DNA of 64,000 nt from positions 58,934-122,933 of the forward strand of contig NZ_KI912599.1 in assembly GCF_000519205.1 (NCBI RefSeq), in the 5' to 3' direction. The DNA is from Amycolatopsis taiwanensis DSM 45107. Its GTDB lineage: Bacteria > Actinomycetota > Actinomycetes > Mycobacteriales > Pseudonocardiaceae. Both the position numbers and the translations under genes were made by a program. Under the pieces are notes generated by a model. It worked only from the letters and a program-made list of their open reading frames with translations. It made no database searches and was not told where the DNA came from. How positions within the stretch are numbered: position 1 is the first letter of the stretch; each line of letters begins with the position of its first letter. This document shows, piece after piece, positions 1 to 8,239 of this stretch.

Positions 1-475
1 CGTCCCGAACCGGGAACTCACCGTCCCGAACCGGGAACTCACCGTCCCGAACCGGGAACTCACCGTCCCGAACCGGGAACTCACCGTCCCGAACCAGGAA
101 CACGCCGTCCTGTACCGGGAACTCACCGTCCCGAACCGGGACCCCGCCTCCCCGAACCGGGGACTCGCCGTGCTGAACCGGGAACACGCCGTCCCGAACC
201 GGGGACTCGCCGTGCTGAACCGGGAACTCGGCTACCTGAACCGGGGACACGCCGGGGCCTGGCGTGTCCCCGCTCCAGGCATCCATGTTCCTGGTTCAGG
301 CGCGTGTGTTCCTGGTTCAGCCGGGCGTGTCCCCGGCTCAGGACGGCGAGTTCTGGGTTGGGGACGGCGAGTTCTGGGTTGGGGAAGGTGAGTTCTGGGT
401 TGGGGAGGGTGAGTTCTGGGTTGGGGAGTGGGGTGGGGTTCTGGGTTGGCGGGGGTCGCCGGATTGGGACGGCTG
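1..475. repeat. 21-bp tandem repeat array A1 with inverted halves
   Basis: The window opens inside a tandem array of a 21-bp unit (CGTCCCGAACCGGGAACTCAC and variants). From about 265 the same unit continues in the opposite orientation (GAGTTCTGGGTTGGGGACGGC). The switch point is a perfect hairpin: 12-bp arms at 242-253 and 261-272 around a 7-nt loop. The leftmost units each carry a small TCCCG-AAC-CGGGA hairpin. Because 21 is a multiple of three, the array stays open in several frames, but these reading frames are not genes. The left end is cut by the window edge. Confidence 0.9.
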
Positions 476-555
476 GGGTGGGGAGCGTGTCGTTGATCAT
501 GCCGAGTCACGTGGGTACCTCCAGGCTCGTGGCCCGCCCGGCAGGACATACGGAA

Positions 556-594
556 GCAGGTCCGGACCTTCCCCGCCGAAAGGTCCGGACCTGC
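556..594 (-). terminator. Strong hairpin downstream of iniB
   Basis: A perfect inverted repeat has 15-bp arms (GCAGGTCCGGACCTT and its complement) around an 8-nt loop. It lies 28 bases beyond the stop codon of the minus-strand iniB-like gene. There is no clear T-run on the minus strand, so it is read as a stable 3'-end hairpin and probable terminator. It also separates the gene from repeat array A1. Confidence 0.6.
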
Positions 595-621
595 GGTTTT
601 GCGCGTGAGCGAGTGCTTACC

Positions 622-1986
622 TCACTGACCGAGGTGGAGGTCGCCCAGCAGGCCGTCAGCGGCGTGCAGGTCCGGAACGTCGGCGACGTGCCCGACGTTG
701 AGGTCGCTGGCCAGACCGCTCACGGTGCTGTGGAGGTTCGCGACGTGGCTGGTCACGTCCTGGTGGATGTCCGCGACGCTGGTGTTGCCGACCGTGCCCA
801 TCGCGGTGTTCATCACGTTGCCCACGGCCGGAACGTGCGCGGTGACGTCACCGACGGTCGAGCCGACCGAGTTGACCACGTCGCCCACAACCGGCGCGTT
901 CGCCGCGAGGCCACCGACGGTCGAGCCGACCGAGCCGACAACGTCGCCGACGGCCGGCGCGTTCGCGGCGAGGCCACCGACGGTCGAGTTGACCGAGTCG
1001 ACGACATCGCCGACGGCCGGGAGGGCCGGAGCGGCCGGAAGGGCGGACGTGACCTGGTCCAGCGTGCCGGACAGGTCACCGGTCGCGGCGAAGTCCCCGA
1101 CCGTGGTGGTCGCGGTGTCGACCACGCCGGAGGCGGCGTCGATCGCGCCGGACACGGCGCCGCCGACCAGCGGCAGGTTGCCGAGGTTTTCGCTCACCGA
1201 GTCGGTCACGGTGTTCAGCGTGGTGTTCACACTGGACAGATCGCTGACGGACAGGTCGGACACGAGGTCGCCGCCCTGCATGCCCACCGGGGTGGAGCCG
1301 ATGGCCGCGTTCACCGTGCCGAGCAGGGCGCTGCCCTCGGTCCGGACGTCCTCGAGCAGACCGCCGAGGGGCGCGCCGACCGCCGGCAACTGGCTCACGG
1401 TGTCGACCAGTGCGCCCGGCATGAGGGCGTCACCGAGGTGGTTGGTGAGGGCATCGACCGAGGCGCCGACGAGCTTGCCGTCGAACAGGTGGTCGCCCAC
1501 GGCGCTGACCGTGTTTTCGAGGTCGATGGCGCCCGCTTCCAGCACCGGGCCGGCGATCGGCACGCCGGAAACGGCGTCGGCGACGCCGTCCACGACGTCG
1601 GAGACCGCGCCGAGCGCCTCGTGCGTGACGGTGTTCAGGCCGGTCTGCTCGGCCACGTCGCTGACGGCGCCGAACACGCCGCTCAGGTTGGGCAGGTCGC
1701 CCAGGATGCCACCCAGCGGGGCGGTCGCATTGGCGAGGGCGGCGCGGGCGGTGTCCAGCGTGCCGGTGACGTCACCGGCGGCGTCGAACGAGGACAGCGA
1801 GTCGGTCACGGAAGCCGGGGCGAGGTCCATGACAAGCGGCATGATCTCGTGCACGTCGGCTGCACTTACGTCGTCCAGGCCGGCGGCGCTCAGCACCGCC
1901 TGCGGGTCGGCGTTGAAGTCCGCGAGAGCTTGCGGGTCGCTGAGAAGGTTCAATGCGAAATCGTGCAGCGTCTGCACCGGGCCCAT
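622..1986 (-). CDS. iniB: IniB N-terminal domain-containing protein
   Basis: A 454-residue protein whose first ~50 residues (LHDFALNLLSDPQALADF..., then an AGLDDVSAADV segment) match the N-terminal domain of IniB, the isoniazid-inducible protein of mycobacteria. The rest is low-complexity and rich in Gly, Ala, Val, Asp and Ser. It includes three or four near-repeats of a STVGGLAANAP-VGDVV module near residues 300-400. There is no signal peptide or membrane segment. The ATG at 1986 has AGGAGAA about 9 nt upstream. In mycobacteria the iniBAC operon responds to cell-wall stress; here iniA and iniC do not follow. The divergent neighbour is the probable regulator IniR, which supports the assignment. 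The molecular function of IniB is not known. Confidence 0.85.
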   Translation of the reverse strand: MGPVQTLHDFALNLLSDPQALADFNADPQAVLSAAGLDDVSAADVHEIMPLVMDLAPASVTDSLSSFDAAGDVTGTLDTARAALANATAPLGGILGDLPNLSGVFGAVSDVAEQTGLNTVTHEALGAVSDVVDGVADAVSGVPIAGPVLEAGAIDLENTVSAVGDHLFDGKLVGASVDALTNHLGDALMPGALVDTVSQLPAVGAPLGGLLEDVRTEGSALLGTVNAAIGSTPVGMQGGDLVSDLSVSDLSSVNTTLNTVTDSVSENLGNLPLVGGAVSGAIDAASGVVDTATTTVGDFAATGDLSGTLDQVTSALPAAPALPAVGDVVDSVNSTVGGLAANAPAVGDVVGSVGSTVGGLAANAPVVGDVVNSVGSTVGDVTAHVPAVGNVMNTAMGTVGNTSVADIHQDVTSHVANLHSTVSGLASDLNVGHVADVPDLHAADGLLGDLHLGQ

Positions 1987-2121
1987 AGTCGTTCTTCTCC
2001 TGAAGTGGCCGGTAGTTGGTCATTTTCCCCGAAGGCACGAGGCCTTCTTGGTTTCCTTTCCACCGTAGGCCGGTAGGGTGCTCGTGCCATCGGGGATCAC
2101 TCCCAGTCGTCGAGTGATGCC

Positions 2122-2168
2122 ACTAGGGATTCGGGTGCTCCGCCGGCTAGGGGTACTAGGGATACGGG
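2122..2168. promoter_or_regulatory. Direct repeat in the iniB-iniR intergenic region (candidate operator)
   Basis: The 347-bp gap between divergent iniB and iniR holds a direct repeat ACTAGGGATNCGGG at 2122-2135 and 2155-2168. Start-to-start spacing is 33 bp, close to three helical turns. A further CTAGGGG lies between the copies at 2147-2153. The arrangement fits a LuxR-type activator binding as a dimer of dimers, with IniR the obvious candidate. This is inference. Nothing else is recognised in the gap. Confidence 0.45.
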
Positions 2169-2333
2169 GGTTGTTACGAGCGCGAGGCAGGAGCCGGAGC
2201 ACCGGGTACCCCGGGTGCCATCCGTGCTGCGTATCGACATCGGGGCCGGCTACGCGTTGTTCTCGGCGGCGGGGCTGTTGGGATCCCGATCGCCCAGCTC
2301 GTCGCGGACGACCCAAGGCAGGGAGGATCGCCC

Positions 2334-4892
2334 TTGAGCCAGACGAACCAGCTCGTCACCGGTGATGAAGCCGGCGAGCTCGCCGCAAGCGTCGCGGCCG
2401 ATCCGCTCGCGCCGGTGCGCGCCGCGATCCGCGCCCCCGGCGGATACGGCAAGAGCACACTGTTGGCGGAGTTGCGCAGCTGTTTCCGGCACGCGGGCGT
2501 GCCGGTGCTGAACGTCGAGGAGGCGTTGGCCGACGCGCCCCGCTCTCGTGAGGCCGTGATCCTGGTCGACGACGCCCATCGACTGCCCGGTGGTCATCTG
2601 GAACGGCTGGTGGACCTGGCGGTGGACGAGCAGGCGCGGCTGATCGTCGCTTACCGGCCCTGGCCGGCCTCACCCGCGCTGACCGAACTGGCCGGGATCC
2701 TGGAGCGCACCCACCCGGCCGTGCTGCTCCGGCCGCTGGATCGCGCGGGCATCGTCGGCCGGGCCGCCGCGCTGCTCGGTGACGTCCTGCCCGAGGGGGA
2801 GCCGCCGGCCGGGCTGGTCGAACTGCTCGACGAGCAGACCGGCGGCGTTCAGCGATACGTCGACCGGGTCCTGCGCGCGGTGCGCCAGGCGCAGCTCGGA
2901 ACCCGGCTGAAGGCTCCGTTCCAGGTGCCGCAGGCGGCCGTCACGCAGTTCCAGCCCGAGCTGGACCGGCTCGACCCGGAGGTGTATCGATTGCTGCTCG
3001 GCAAGGCGGTCGCGCCCGGTCTGGACACCGAACTGCTCACCGCGCTGCTCGGCCTCGACGTGGACACCGCGTGGGAGTTGATGGACGGTGCCCGCGCGAC
3101 CGGGATGCTGGACCGAGGTGGTGCGCTGCTGCCCATCGCCCAGCGGGCGATCACCGCGCTCAGCCCGGCTGAGCGCAGACTCTCCGTGCAGCGGCAGCTC
3201 ATCGAGGCGCAACGCGCGCGGGGCGGCCCGGTGCTCGCCCTGGTGCGGCCGCTGCTGGGCACCGGAGCGGGTGGCCGGAGCATCGCGGCGGCGTTCGAGC
3301 AGGCCGGGGACGAGGCGCTCGCCGAGTCGCCGCACCTGGCCGCCGAACTGTATGCCGCCGCGATCGCCGCCGGGGCACCCGCGGCCGTGCTGGCCGGTCG
3401 CCGGGCGCAGGCGGCCGGCCTCTCCGGCGACTTCGACACCGCGCTGCGCTTGGCCGACGGCGTGGTGGCCGGCGCCGACGAGGCGGACCGGGCACAGGCC
3501 GCCAAGGTCGCCGGCATGGTGCTGGCACACCGTGGCCTGCTCGGGCCGAGCGCGGAGCTCTACCGGTGGTCCGGGTCGGCCTCGGCAGCGGCGTTCGCGG
3601 TGATCGGCCTGCTCGGGACCGGTCAGCTGGCCGAGGCCGAACGGATGCTCGCCGAGGGCCGGCACAGCGGTCCACCGGTGCTGGCGACCAGTGCCGCCGC
3701 CCAGATGGCGCGAGGTGTCTACCAATCGGTCACTGACGGGGCCGCTACCGCGTTGGCCACCCTGACTCGCGCATCGTCGATGCTGGAACCGGTGGGGCAA
3801 GCGGAACTGCTGCCCGACACTCCGGCCGCGCTGGCTGCGCTGGTCGCGCTGCACTGCGGCGAGTTCGTGGTCGCCGACTCGGTGCTGGCGCGCGCGATCA
3901 GCGCGAAGATGGGCGGCACGCTCGCCGTCCGCCGCCACCGCCTGCTGCAAGCCTGGGGTGCGATGCTGCGCGGCGAAACCGTTGCCGCCCGGGAGAAACT
4001 GGCCGAGGCGAGTGGGACGCCGGGGGCGCTGGAGCCGCGCGACGCCCTGGTTGCCGCGGCCTTGCGGGTCGGGATCGCCCGCCGGGAAAGCGATCTCGGC
4101 GCGCTGCGGGACGCCTGGGAGCAGGCCAGGGAAGCGGCCGTGCGGCATCCCGCCGACCTGTTTTCCCTGCTGCCGCTGGGAGAGCTGGCGGTGGCCGCGG
4201 CCCGGCTCGGCGGGCAGGACCGGTTGGCCCCGCACCTGGCCGAAGCGGAGGCACTGCTCGATCAGCTCGGCAATCCGCCGCTGTGGGAGGCGAGCCTGCG
4301 GTGGAACCGCATGCACGCCGCGATCGTCAGCGAACAACTGGACGAGGCTGAACCCCACGCCGCCGCGCTCACCGCGGTGGCGGACGGGCACCCGTACTTC
4401 GCGGTGCTGGCCGCGGCCGCGCGTGGCTGGCTGAACGTGCTGACCGGCAACATCGATCCCGGGGAGGTCGAGGCGGCCGCGCGTGGCCTGCACGGTGCCG
4501 GGCTGTCGTGGGACGGACCCCGGCTCGCCGGACAGGCCGCGATCCGCACCGCGGACCGCAAGGGGATGCTGCGCCTGCTGGACTGCGCTCGCACGCTGGG
4601 CGGCAAGACCGCACGGCCGAGCGGCGAGGGGCCCAGCCGTGGTGACCAGCGCGACACGCTGCACACCGAGCCGCCCCGCGGGTCCGTGCACACGCTCAGC
4701 GAACGGGAACGCGAGGTCGCCGAACTCGTGGTGGATGGCTTCACCTACAAGGAAATCGGCCAGCGCCTGTTCATTTCGGCGAAGACCGTGGAGTACCACG
4801 TGGCCCGGATGCGGCAGCGGTTCGGCTGTTCCTCCCGAAGCGACCTGTTGGCGCACTTGCGACTGCTGGTAGGCCCCAGGCCGGCCTCCTGA
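2334..4892 (+). CDS. iniR: IniR-like ATPase/LuxR-family transcriptional regulator
   Basis: An 852-residue regulator. A P-loop (GGYGKST, residues 36-42) and a Walker B strand (AVILVDDAH, about 74-82) form an N-terminal STAND/AAA-type ATPase. A long helical Ala/Leu-rich middle probably forms TPR-like repeats. The C-terminus (about 785-840) is a LuxR helix-turn-helix (LSEREREVAELVVDGFTYKE and the following recognition helix). This is the layout of IniR, the activator of mycobacterial iniBAC, and the gene is divergent from iniB. The start is TTG at 2334 with GGGAGG 7 nt upstream. It ends 3 bp from the convergent MarR gene. IniR is the preferred call; a generic LAL regulator is the alternative. 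Confidence 0.85.
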   Translation: MSQTNQLVTGDEAGELAASVAADPLAPVRAAIRAPGGYGKSTLLAELRSCFRHAGVPVLNVEEALADAPRSREAVILVDDAHRLPGGHLERLVDLAVDEQARLIVAYRPWPASPALTELAGILERTHPAVLLRPLDRAGIVGRAAALLGDVLPEGEPPAGLVELLDEQTGGVQRYVDRVLRAVRQAQLGTRLKAPFQVPQAAVTQFQPELDRLDPEVYRLLLGKAVAPGLDTELLTALLGLDVDTAWELMDGARATGMLDRGGALLPIAQRAITALSPAERRLSVQRQLIEAQRARGGPVLALVRPLLGTGAGGRSIAAAFEQAGDEALAESPHLAAELYAAAIAAGAPAAVLAGRRAQAAGLSGDFDTALRLADGVVAGADEADRAQAAKVAGMVLAHRGLLGPSAELYRWSGSASAAAFAVIGLLGTGQLAEAERMLAEGRHSGPPVLATSAAAQMARGVYQSVTDGAATALATLTRASSMLEPVGQAELLPDTPAALAALVALHCGEFVVADSVLARAISAKMGGTLAVRRHRLLQAWGAMLRGETVAAREKLAEASGTPGALEPRDALVAAALRVGIARRESDLGALRDAWEQAREAAVRHPADLFSLLPLGELAVAAARLGGQDRLAPHLAEAEALLDQLGNPPLWEASLRWNRMHAAIVSEQLDEAEPHAAALTAVADGHPYFAVLAAAARGWLNVLTGNIDPGEVEAAARGLHGAGLSWDGPRLAGQAAIRTADRKGMLRLLDCARTLGGKTARPSGEGPSRGDQRDTLHTEPPRGSVHTLSEREREVAELVVDGFTYKEIGQRLFISAKTVEYHVARMRQRFGCSSRSDLLAHLRLLVGPRPAS

Positions 4893-4895
4893 CCC

Positions 4896-5333
4896 TCAGA
4901 CGACCTCACCAAGGCGCTCGATCAGGGGTGCCGCCGCGCGGAGCTTCTTGATCTCGGCGGGGGAGAACCGCTCGGTCAGGGCGTTGGAGATCCGCTGGGC
5001 GCGGGCGTCGCGTTTCTGCCGGAGGACTCGCTGGCCGGCCTTGGTCAGCGACATGATGATCCGGCGGCCGTCGGCGGGATCAGCGCGGCGCTCCACGAGG
5101 CCGCGCGCCTGGAGGCCGGCCAGGGTGGTGCCCATGGACTGGGGCGTGATCTGCTCGGCCCTGGCCAGCTCCGCCGCGGTGGCGGGGCCGTGCCGGTCAA
5201 GTCTGGACAGTGCGGCGCGCTCGGGCAGGGACGGCTCACCCTGTTCGGCGACCTGACGGAGGCGCCGCACGAGCAGGCTGATGCCGGTGTACAGCATTGC
5301 GGACAGTTCGTCGACGTCCGGGTCCTCAGCCAT
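4896..5333 (-). CDS. MarR-family transcriptional regulator
   Basis: A 145-residue winged-helix protein with the MarR pattern. The recognition region is TAAELARAEQITPQSMGTTL, and the wing (DPADGRR, about residues 85-91) is the family signature. MarR proteins usually repress a divergent gene and release DNA on binding a small phenolic or drug-like ligand. Here the divergent operon encodes an isochorismatase-like protein and a DHA2 efflux pump, with a nested inverted repeat between them. Autoregulation and repression of that operon are therefore likely. Confidence 0.9.
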   Translation of the reverse strand: MAEDPDVDELSAMLYTGISLLVRRLRQVAEQGEPSLPERAALSRLDRHGPATAAELARAEQITPQSMGTTLAGLQARGLVERRADPADGRRIIMSLTKAGQRVLRQKRDARAQRISNALTERFSPAEIKKLRAAAPLIERLGEVV

Positions 5334-5382
5334 GCTTATGAGCCTAACTGATCAGACGCCGTTCCGTCTCATGTCACCGCGC

Positions 5383-5428
5383 GGCTATTTGATAAGGCTA
5401 GCTGATAAGTTAGCCTGATCAGATAGCC
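5383..5428. promoter_or_regulatory. Nested inverted repeat, probable MarR operator
   Basis: GGCTAT (5383-5388) pairs with ATAGCC (5423-5428), and inside it AGGCTA pairs with TAGCCT around GCTGATAAGT. A second related half-site, CTAACTGATCAG, lies at 5344-5355. The element is in the MarR/isochorismatase divergent promoter and is AT-richer than its surroundings. Confidence 0.6.
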
Positions 5429-5454
5429 GCCGTGTCACGACAGGAGGAGAAGAC

Positions 5455-6063
5455 ATGACTCAGGTTTCGCGCACCATCGATCCGCGACGCACCGTGCTGC
5501 TGGTCATGGATTATCAGCACGGCATCCTGCGCTCTCTCCCCGACGCGGACGCCTTGCTGTCACGGGCCGCGTCCGCGATCGAGACGGTACGGTGTCACGG
5601 GGCACACGTCGCCTATGTCCGCGTCGCCTTCGATGACGAGGACTACGAACGCGTCCCGCCGCACAGTCCACTGGCGCCGGTGCTGGCCTCGGCCGGGAAG
5701 GCACTGCACAGCGACTCGCCGGCGACCGCGGTCCACGACCGTGTAGCACCTGAGCCGGGCGACATCGTCGTCCGCAAGACACGCGTCAGCGCCTTTTCCA
5801 CGACCGATCTCGACGAGCGGCTGCGCGCCCGCGGCGTCACGACCATCATCCTGGCCGGCATCAGCACCAGCGGAGTGGTGTTGTCCACGGTCCGCGACGC
5901 CGCCGACCGTGACTATCGGCTCTTCGTGCTCGCCGACGCGACCGCCGATCCCGACCCCGGAATCCACGAATTCCTCACCGGACGCATCTTTCCCAGACAG
6001 GCGTCCGTGATCACGCTCGCCGACCTCGACGGCCTGTTCCCGGCTCCGGCAAAGGAGTCTTGA
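5455..6063 (+). CDS. Isochorismatase-like cysteine hydrolase family protein lacking the nucleophile
   Basis: A 202-residue protein of the isochorismatase-like fold. The triad Asp (D19 in VMDYQ) and Lys (K108 in VVRKTR) are present. The segment that normally carries the nucleophile (GxxTxxCV) reads GISTSGVV at residues 135-142, with Val141 where Cys is expected. It should therefore not hydrolyse amides or isochorismate by the usual mechanism. The ATG at 5455 has AGGAGG 7 nt upstream. Its stop lies 1 nt before the start of the MFS gene, so the two are translated together, under the divergent MarR. A ligand-sensing or non-hydrolytic role is possible but unproven. Confidence 0.8.
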   Translation: MTQVSRTIDPRRTVLLVMDYQHGILRSLPDADALLSRAASAIETVRCHGAHVAYVRVAFDDEDYERVPPHSPLAPVLASAGKALHSDSPATAVHDRVAPEPGDIVVRKTRVSAFSTTDLDERLRARGVTTIILAGISTSGVVLSTVRDAADRDYRLFVLADATADPDPGIHEFLTGRIFPRQASVITLADLDGLFPAPAKES

Positions 6064-6064
6064 C

Positions 6065-7516
6065 ATGGCGGACCCGGAAGCGCCAATCCCGGCGCAACCT
6101 TCCGGCACGCCGGCGCCGAGCGACTTGGGGCGGGGGCACAACGCATTTCCGTGGCGGTTCGTCACGCCGTTGTACCTCGGTTCGGCGCTCAATCCCGTCA
6201 ACAGTTCTCTGATCGCGACCGCCCTGGTCCCGATCGCACATGCGATAAACGTCCCGGTTGGACAGACGGCCGTCCTGGTTTCCGCCCTGTACCTCGCCAG
6301 CGCGATCGCGCAACCGACCAGTGGAAAGCTCGCCGAGGTATTCGGACCCCGGCGCATGTTCCTGGCCGGAATCGCGCTCGTGCTCACCGGCGGTGTCCTC
6401 GGCGGCGTCGGATCGGACCTCGCCACCCTTGTCGTGGCCCGGATCCTCATCGGCATCGGCACCTCCGCCGGCTATCCGTCAGCGATGCTGATGATCCGCC
6501 GTCGCGCCGACGCGGCCGGTCTGGCCGAACCACCGGGAGGAGTGCTCGGGGGTTTGCAGATCGCGGGCGCCGTCACCGCCGTCGTGGGTCTGCCGATCGG
6601 CGGAGTGCTGGTCGACGCGTTGGGCTGGCGCACCACTTTCCTGATCAACCTGCCCACCACGGTGATCGCCTTCGCCATGGCCGCATGCTGGCTGCCCCGG
6701 GACATCCGCGCCGACGTCCCGAAGAGACCGCGTGACATCGCTGCCCGCGTCGACGCGTTGGGCATCGCCGGTTTCGCGGGTGCGATGGCAGCCTTGCTCG
6801 TGTTCCTGATGTCGTTGCCGCACACCGATTGGTGGGCTCTCGGCGTCGCGATCGTGCTCGGCTCCGCGTTGGTCGGCTGGGAACTTCGCGCCGGCAACCC
6901 GTTCATCGATTTCCGCCTGCTCGCGACGAACCTGGCGCTGACTCGTACCTACCTGAGGCTCGCGTTGACGACCCTGTGCATCTATGCCGTGCTGTACGGG
7001 CTTACGCAGTGGCTCGAAGCGGGGCGGGGCATCAGCTCGATGACCTCCGGCCTGCTGTTGCTCCCCATGACCGGACTGTCCGCCATCGTGGTACGCCCAC
7101 TCGCCCAACGGAATCTGGTTCGTGGGCCCCTCATCGTGGCCGCTGTGTCGTGTTTGGGCGGCTCGGCGGGAATCCTGCTGCTGAACGGCGGCACGCCGGT
7201 CATCGCGGTCATCGCGATCACCCTGGTCTTCGGCATCACCCTCGGCACGACCTCGATCGGCAACCAGACTGCCCTCTACACCCAGGTCACCGCCGCTCAG
7301 CTGGGTACCGCCGCCGGCCTGCTCCGTACCGCGGCCTATCTCGGGTCCATCGGCTCTTCCGCGATCATCGGGATCGTGTTCCACGAGAACGTCACCGACC
7401 ACGGGCTGCACATCGTCGGCGTCATCATGATCGCGGTCAGCGCACTGGCGGTGGTCGTCACCGTCCTGGACCGGCGGCTCCGCTCACGCGGCCGCGTCGC
7501 GAGCGAAATTGATTGA
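6065..7516 (+). CDS. MFS drug:H+ antiporter (DHA2-type)
   Basis: A 483-residue polytopic membrane protein with about 14 hydrophobic segments, the size of the DHA2/EmrB group. Loop 2-3 carries the MFS motif in the form GKLAEVFGPRRMF. The N-terminal ~30 residues are cytosolic and Pro-rich. AAGGAGTC sits just ahead of the ATG, inside the end of the preceding gene. It probably exports a toxic organic compound. Co-transcription with the isochorismatase-like gene under a MarR repressor is a common arrangement for inducible efflux. The substrate cannot be read from sequence. Confidence 0.88.
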   Translation: MADPEAPIPAQPSGTPAPSDLGRGHNAFPWRFVTPLYLGSALNPVNSSLIATALVPIAHAINVPVGQTAVLVSALYLASAIAQPTSGKLAEVFGPRRMFLAGIALVLTGGVLGGVGSDLATLVVARILIGIGTSAGYPSAMLMIRRRADAAGLAEPPGGVLGGLQIAGAVTAVVGLPIGGVLVDALGWRTTFLINLPTTVIAFAMAACWLPRDIRADVPKRPRDIAARVDALGIAGFAGAMAALLVFLMSLPHTDWWALGVAIVLGSALVGWELRAGNPFIDFRLLATNLALTRTYLRLALTTLCIYAVLYGLTQWLEAGRGISSMTSGLLLLPMTGLSAIVVRPLAQRNLVRGPLIVAAVSCLGGSAGILLLNGGTPVIAVIAITLVFGITLGTTSIGNQTALYTQVTAAQLGTAAGLLRTAAYLGSIGSSAIIGIVFHENVTDHGLHIVGVIMIAVSALAVVVTVLDRRLRSRGRVASEID

Positions 7517-7646
7517 CGGTGCGTCGGAAGGGGACTATTTGAACGGAGGAGCAGCGAACCGAACGCCCACAAGATCCTCATACCGACAACGACGGAATCG
7601 TCTCAAGTCAAGGTTGCGCCATCATGCTCGTCAGTATGTCCGGGGC

Positions 7647-8213
7647 TCAGGGACGGGGATCGGCCAGCACGACTGCTGGGGGTACCTGACAGGAGATGTG
7701 CTCCACCCACACCGACTCGACGCGGGCATTCGACCACGATTCGCTTTTCATGACGTACGGGTCCAATTGCTCGTGCAGCACGTATTCCGCGCTGTGGTCG
7801 AGGCATTCCGCGGTGAAGGCGCTGTAGGCGCTCTTGGCGGGAAGCAGGGACATGTTCTGGAAGAATTCCCGCGCCGGGTTCGCGTAGAGGAACCTCGGCG
7901 TGATCAGCCCGCCGTCGTCGTACTCGTCCCAGAAATCGATGGTCACCGCGCAGAAATAGTCGGACTCGCGCCCGGCGGCGTAGTCGAGTATGACCGCCAG
8001 GTGCGCGGCGGCGGCCCGGATGAGGACGGCGTTCTGTTCGGGAACGGGGAGACCATCGAGGAATTCGACCTCGCCTAGCGTCGCGTACAGGGGCAGTTCC
8101 TCGTAGGTGTCCCCGCCCGGGGGAAGCGTCATCAGGCCGCGCGGATCCCACACCTCGTTGAGTTCCATGACCTCCCGCAGTTGCCGGCCGAACCGGGGGT
8201 CCATTTCTGGCAT
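7647..8213 (-). CDS. Probable immunity protein for the upstream Rhs toxin
   Basis: A 188-residue, acidic, soluble protein with no recognised catalytic motif and no signal peptide. It begins 26 bp after the stop of the WXG-Rhs toxin on the same strand, the classical position of an immunity gene. The ATG at 8213 has GAGGAG 7 nt upstream. A longer reading frame upstream would overlap the toxin tail and lacks a ribosome site. The call rests on position, size and charge rather than on family recognition. It would bind the 136-residue toxin tail inside the producing cell. Confidence 0.65.
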   Translation of the reverse strand: MPEMDPRFGRQLREVMELNEVWDPRGLMTLPPGGDTYEELPLYATLGEVEFLDGLPVPEQNAVLIRAAAAHLAVILDYAAGRESDYFCAVTIDFWDEYDDGGLITPRFLYANPAREFFQNMSLLPAKSAYSAFTAECLDHSAEYVLHEQLDPYVMKSESWSNARVESVWVEHISCQVPPAVVLADPRP

Positions 8214-8239
8214 GCGCGCTCCTCGCTGACGTGGTCGGG

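Noticed and set aside
1-475. CRISPR array
   Set aside because: Units are contiguous tandem copies without unique spacers, and no cas gene is present; the same holds for the other arrays.
304-2076. Long plus-strand open frames through array A1 and opposite iniB
   Set aside because: Array A1 has a period divisible by three and keeps frames open; the rest is antisense to iniB low-complexity sequence.
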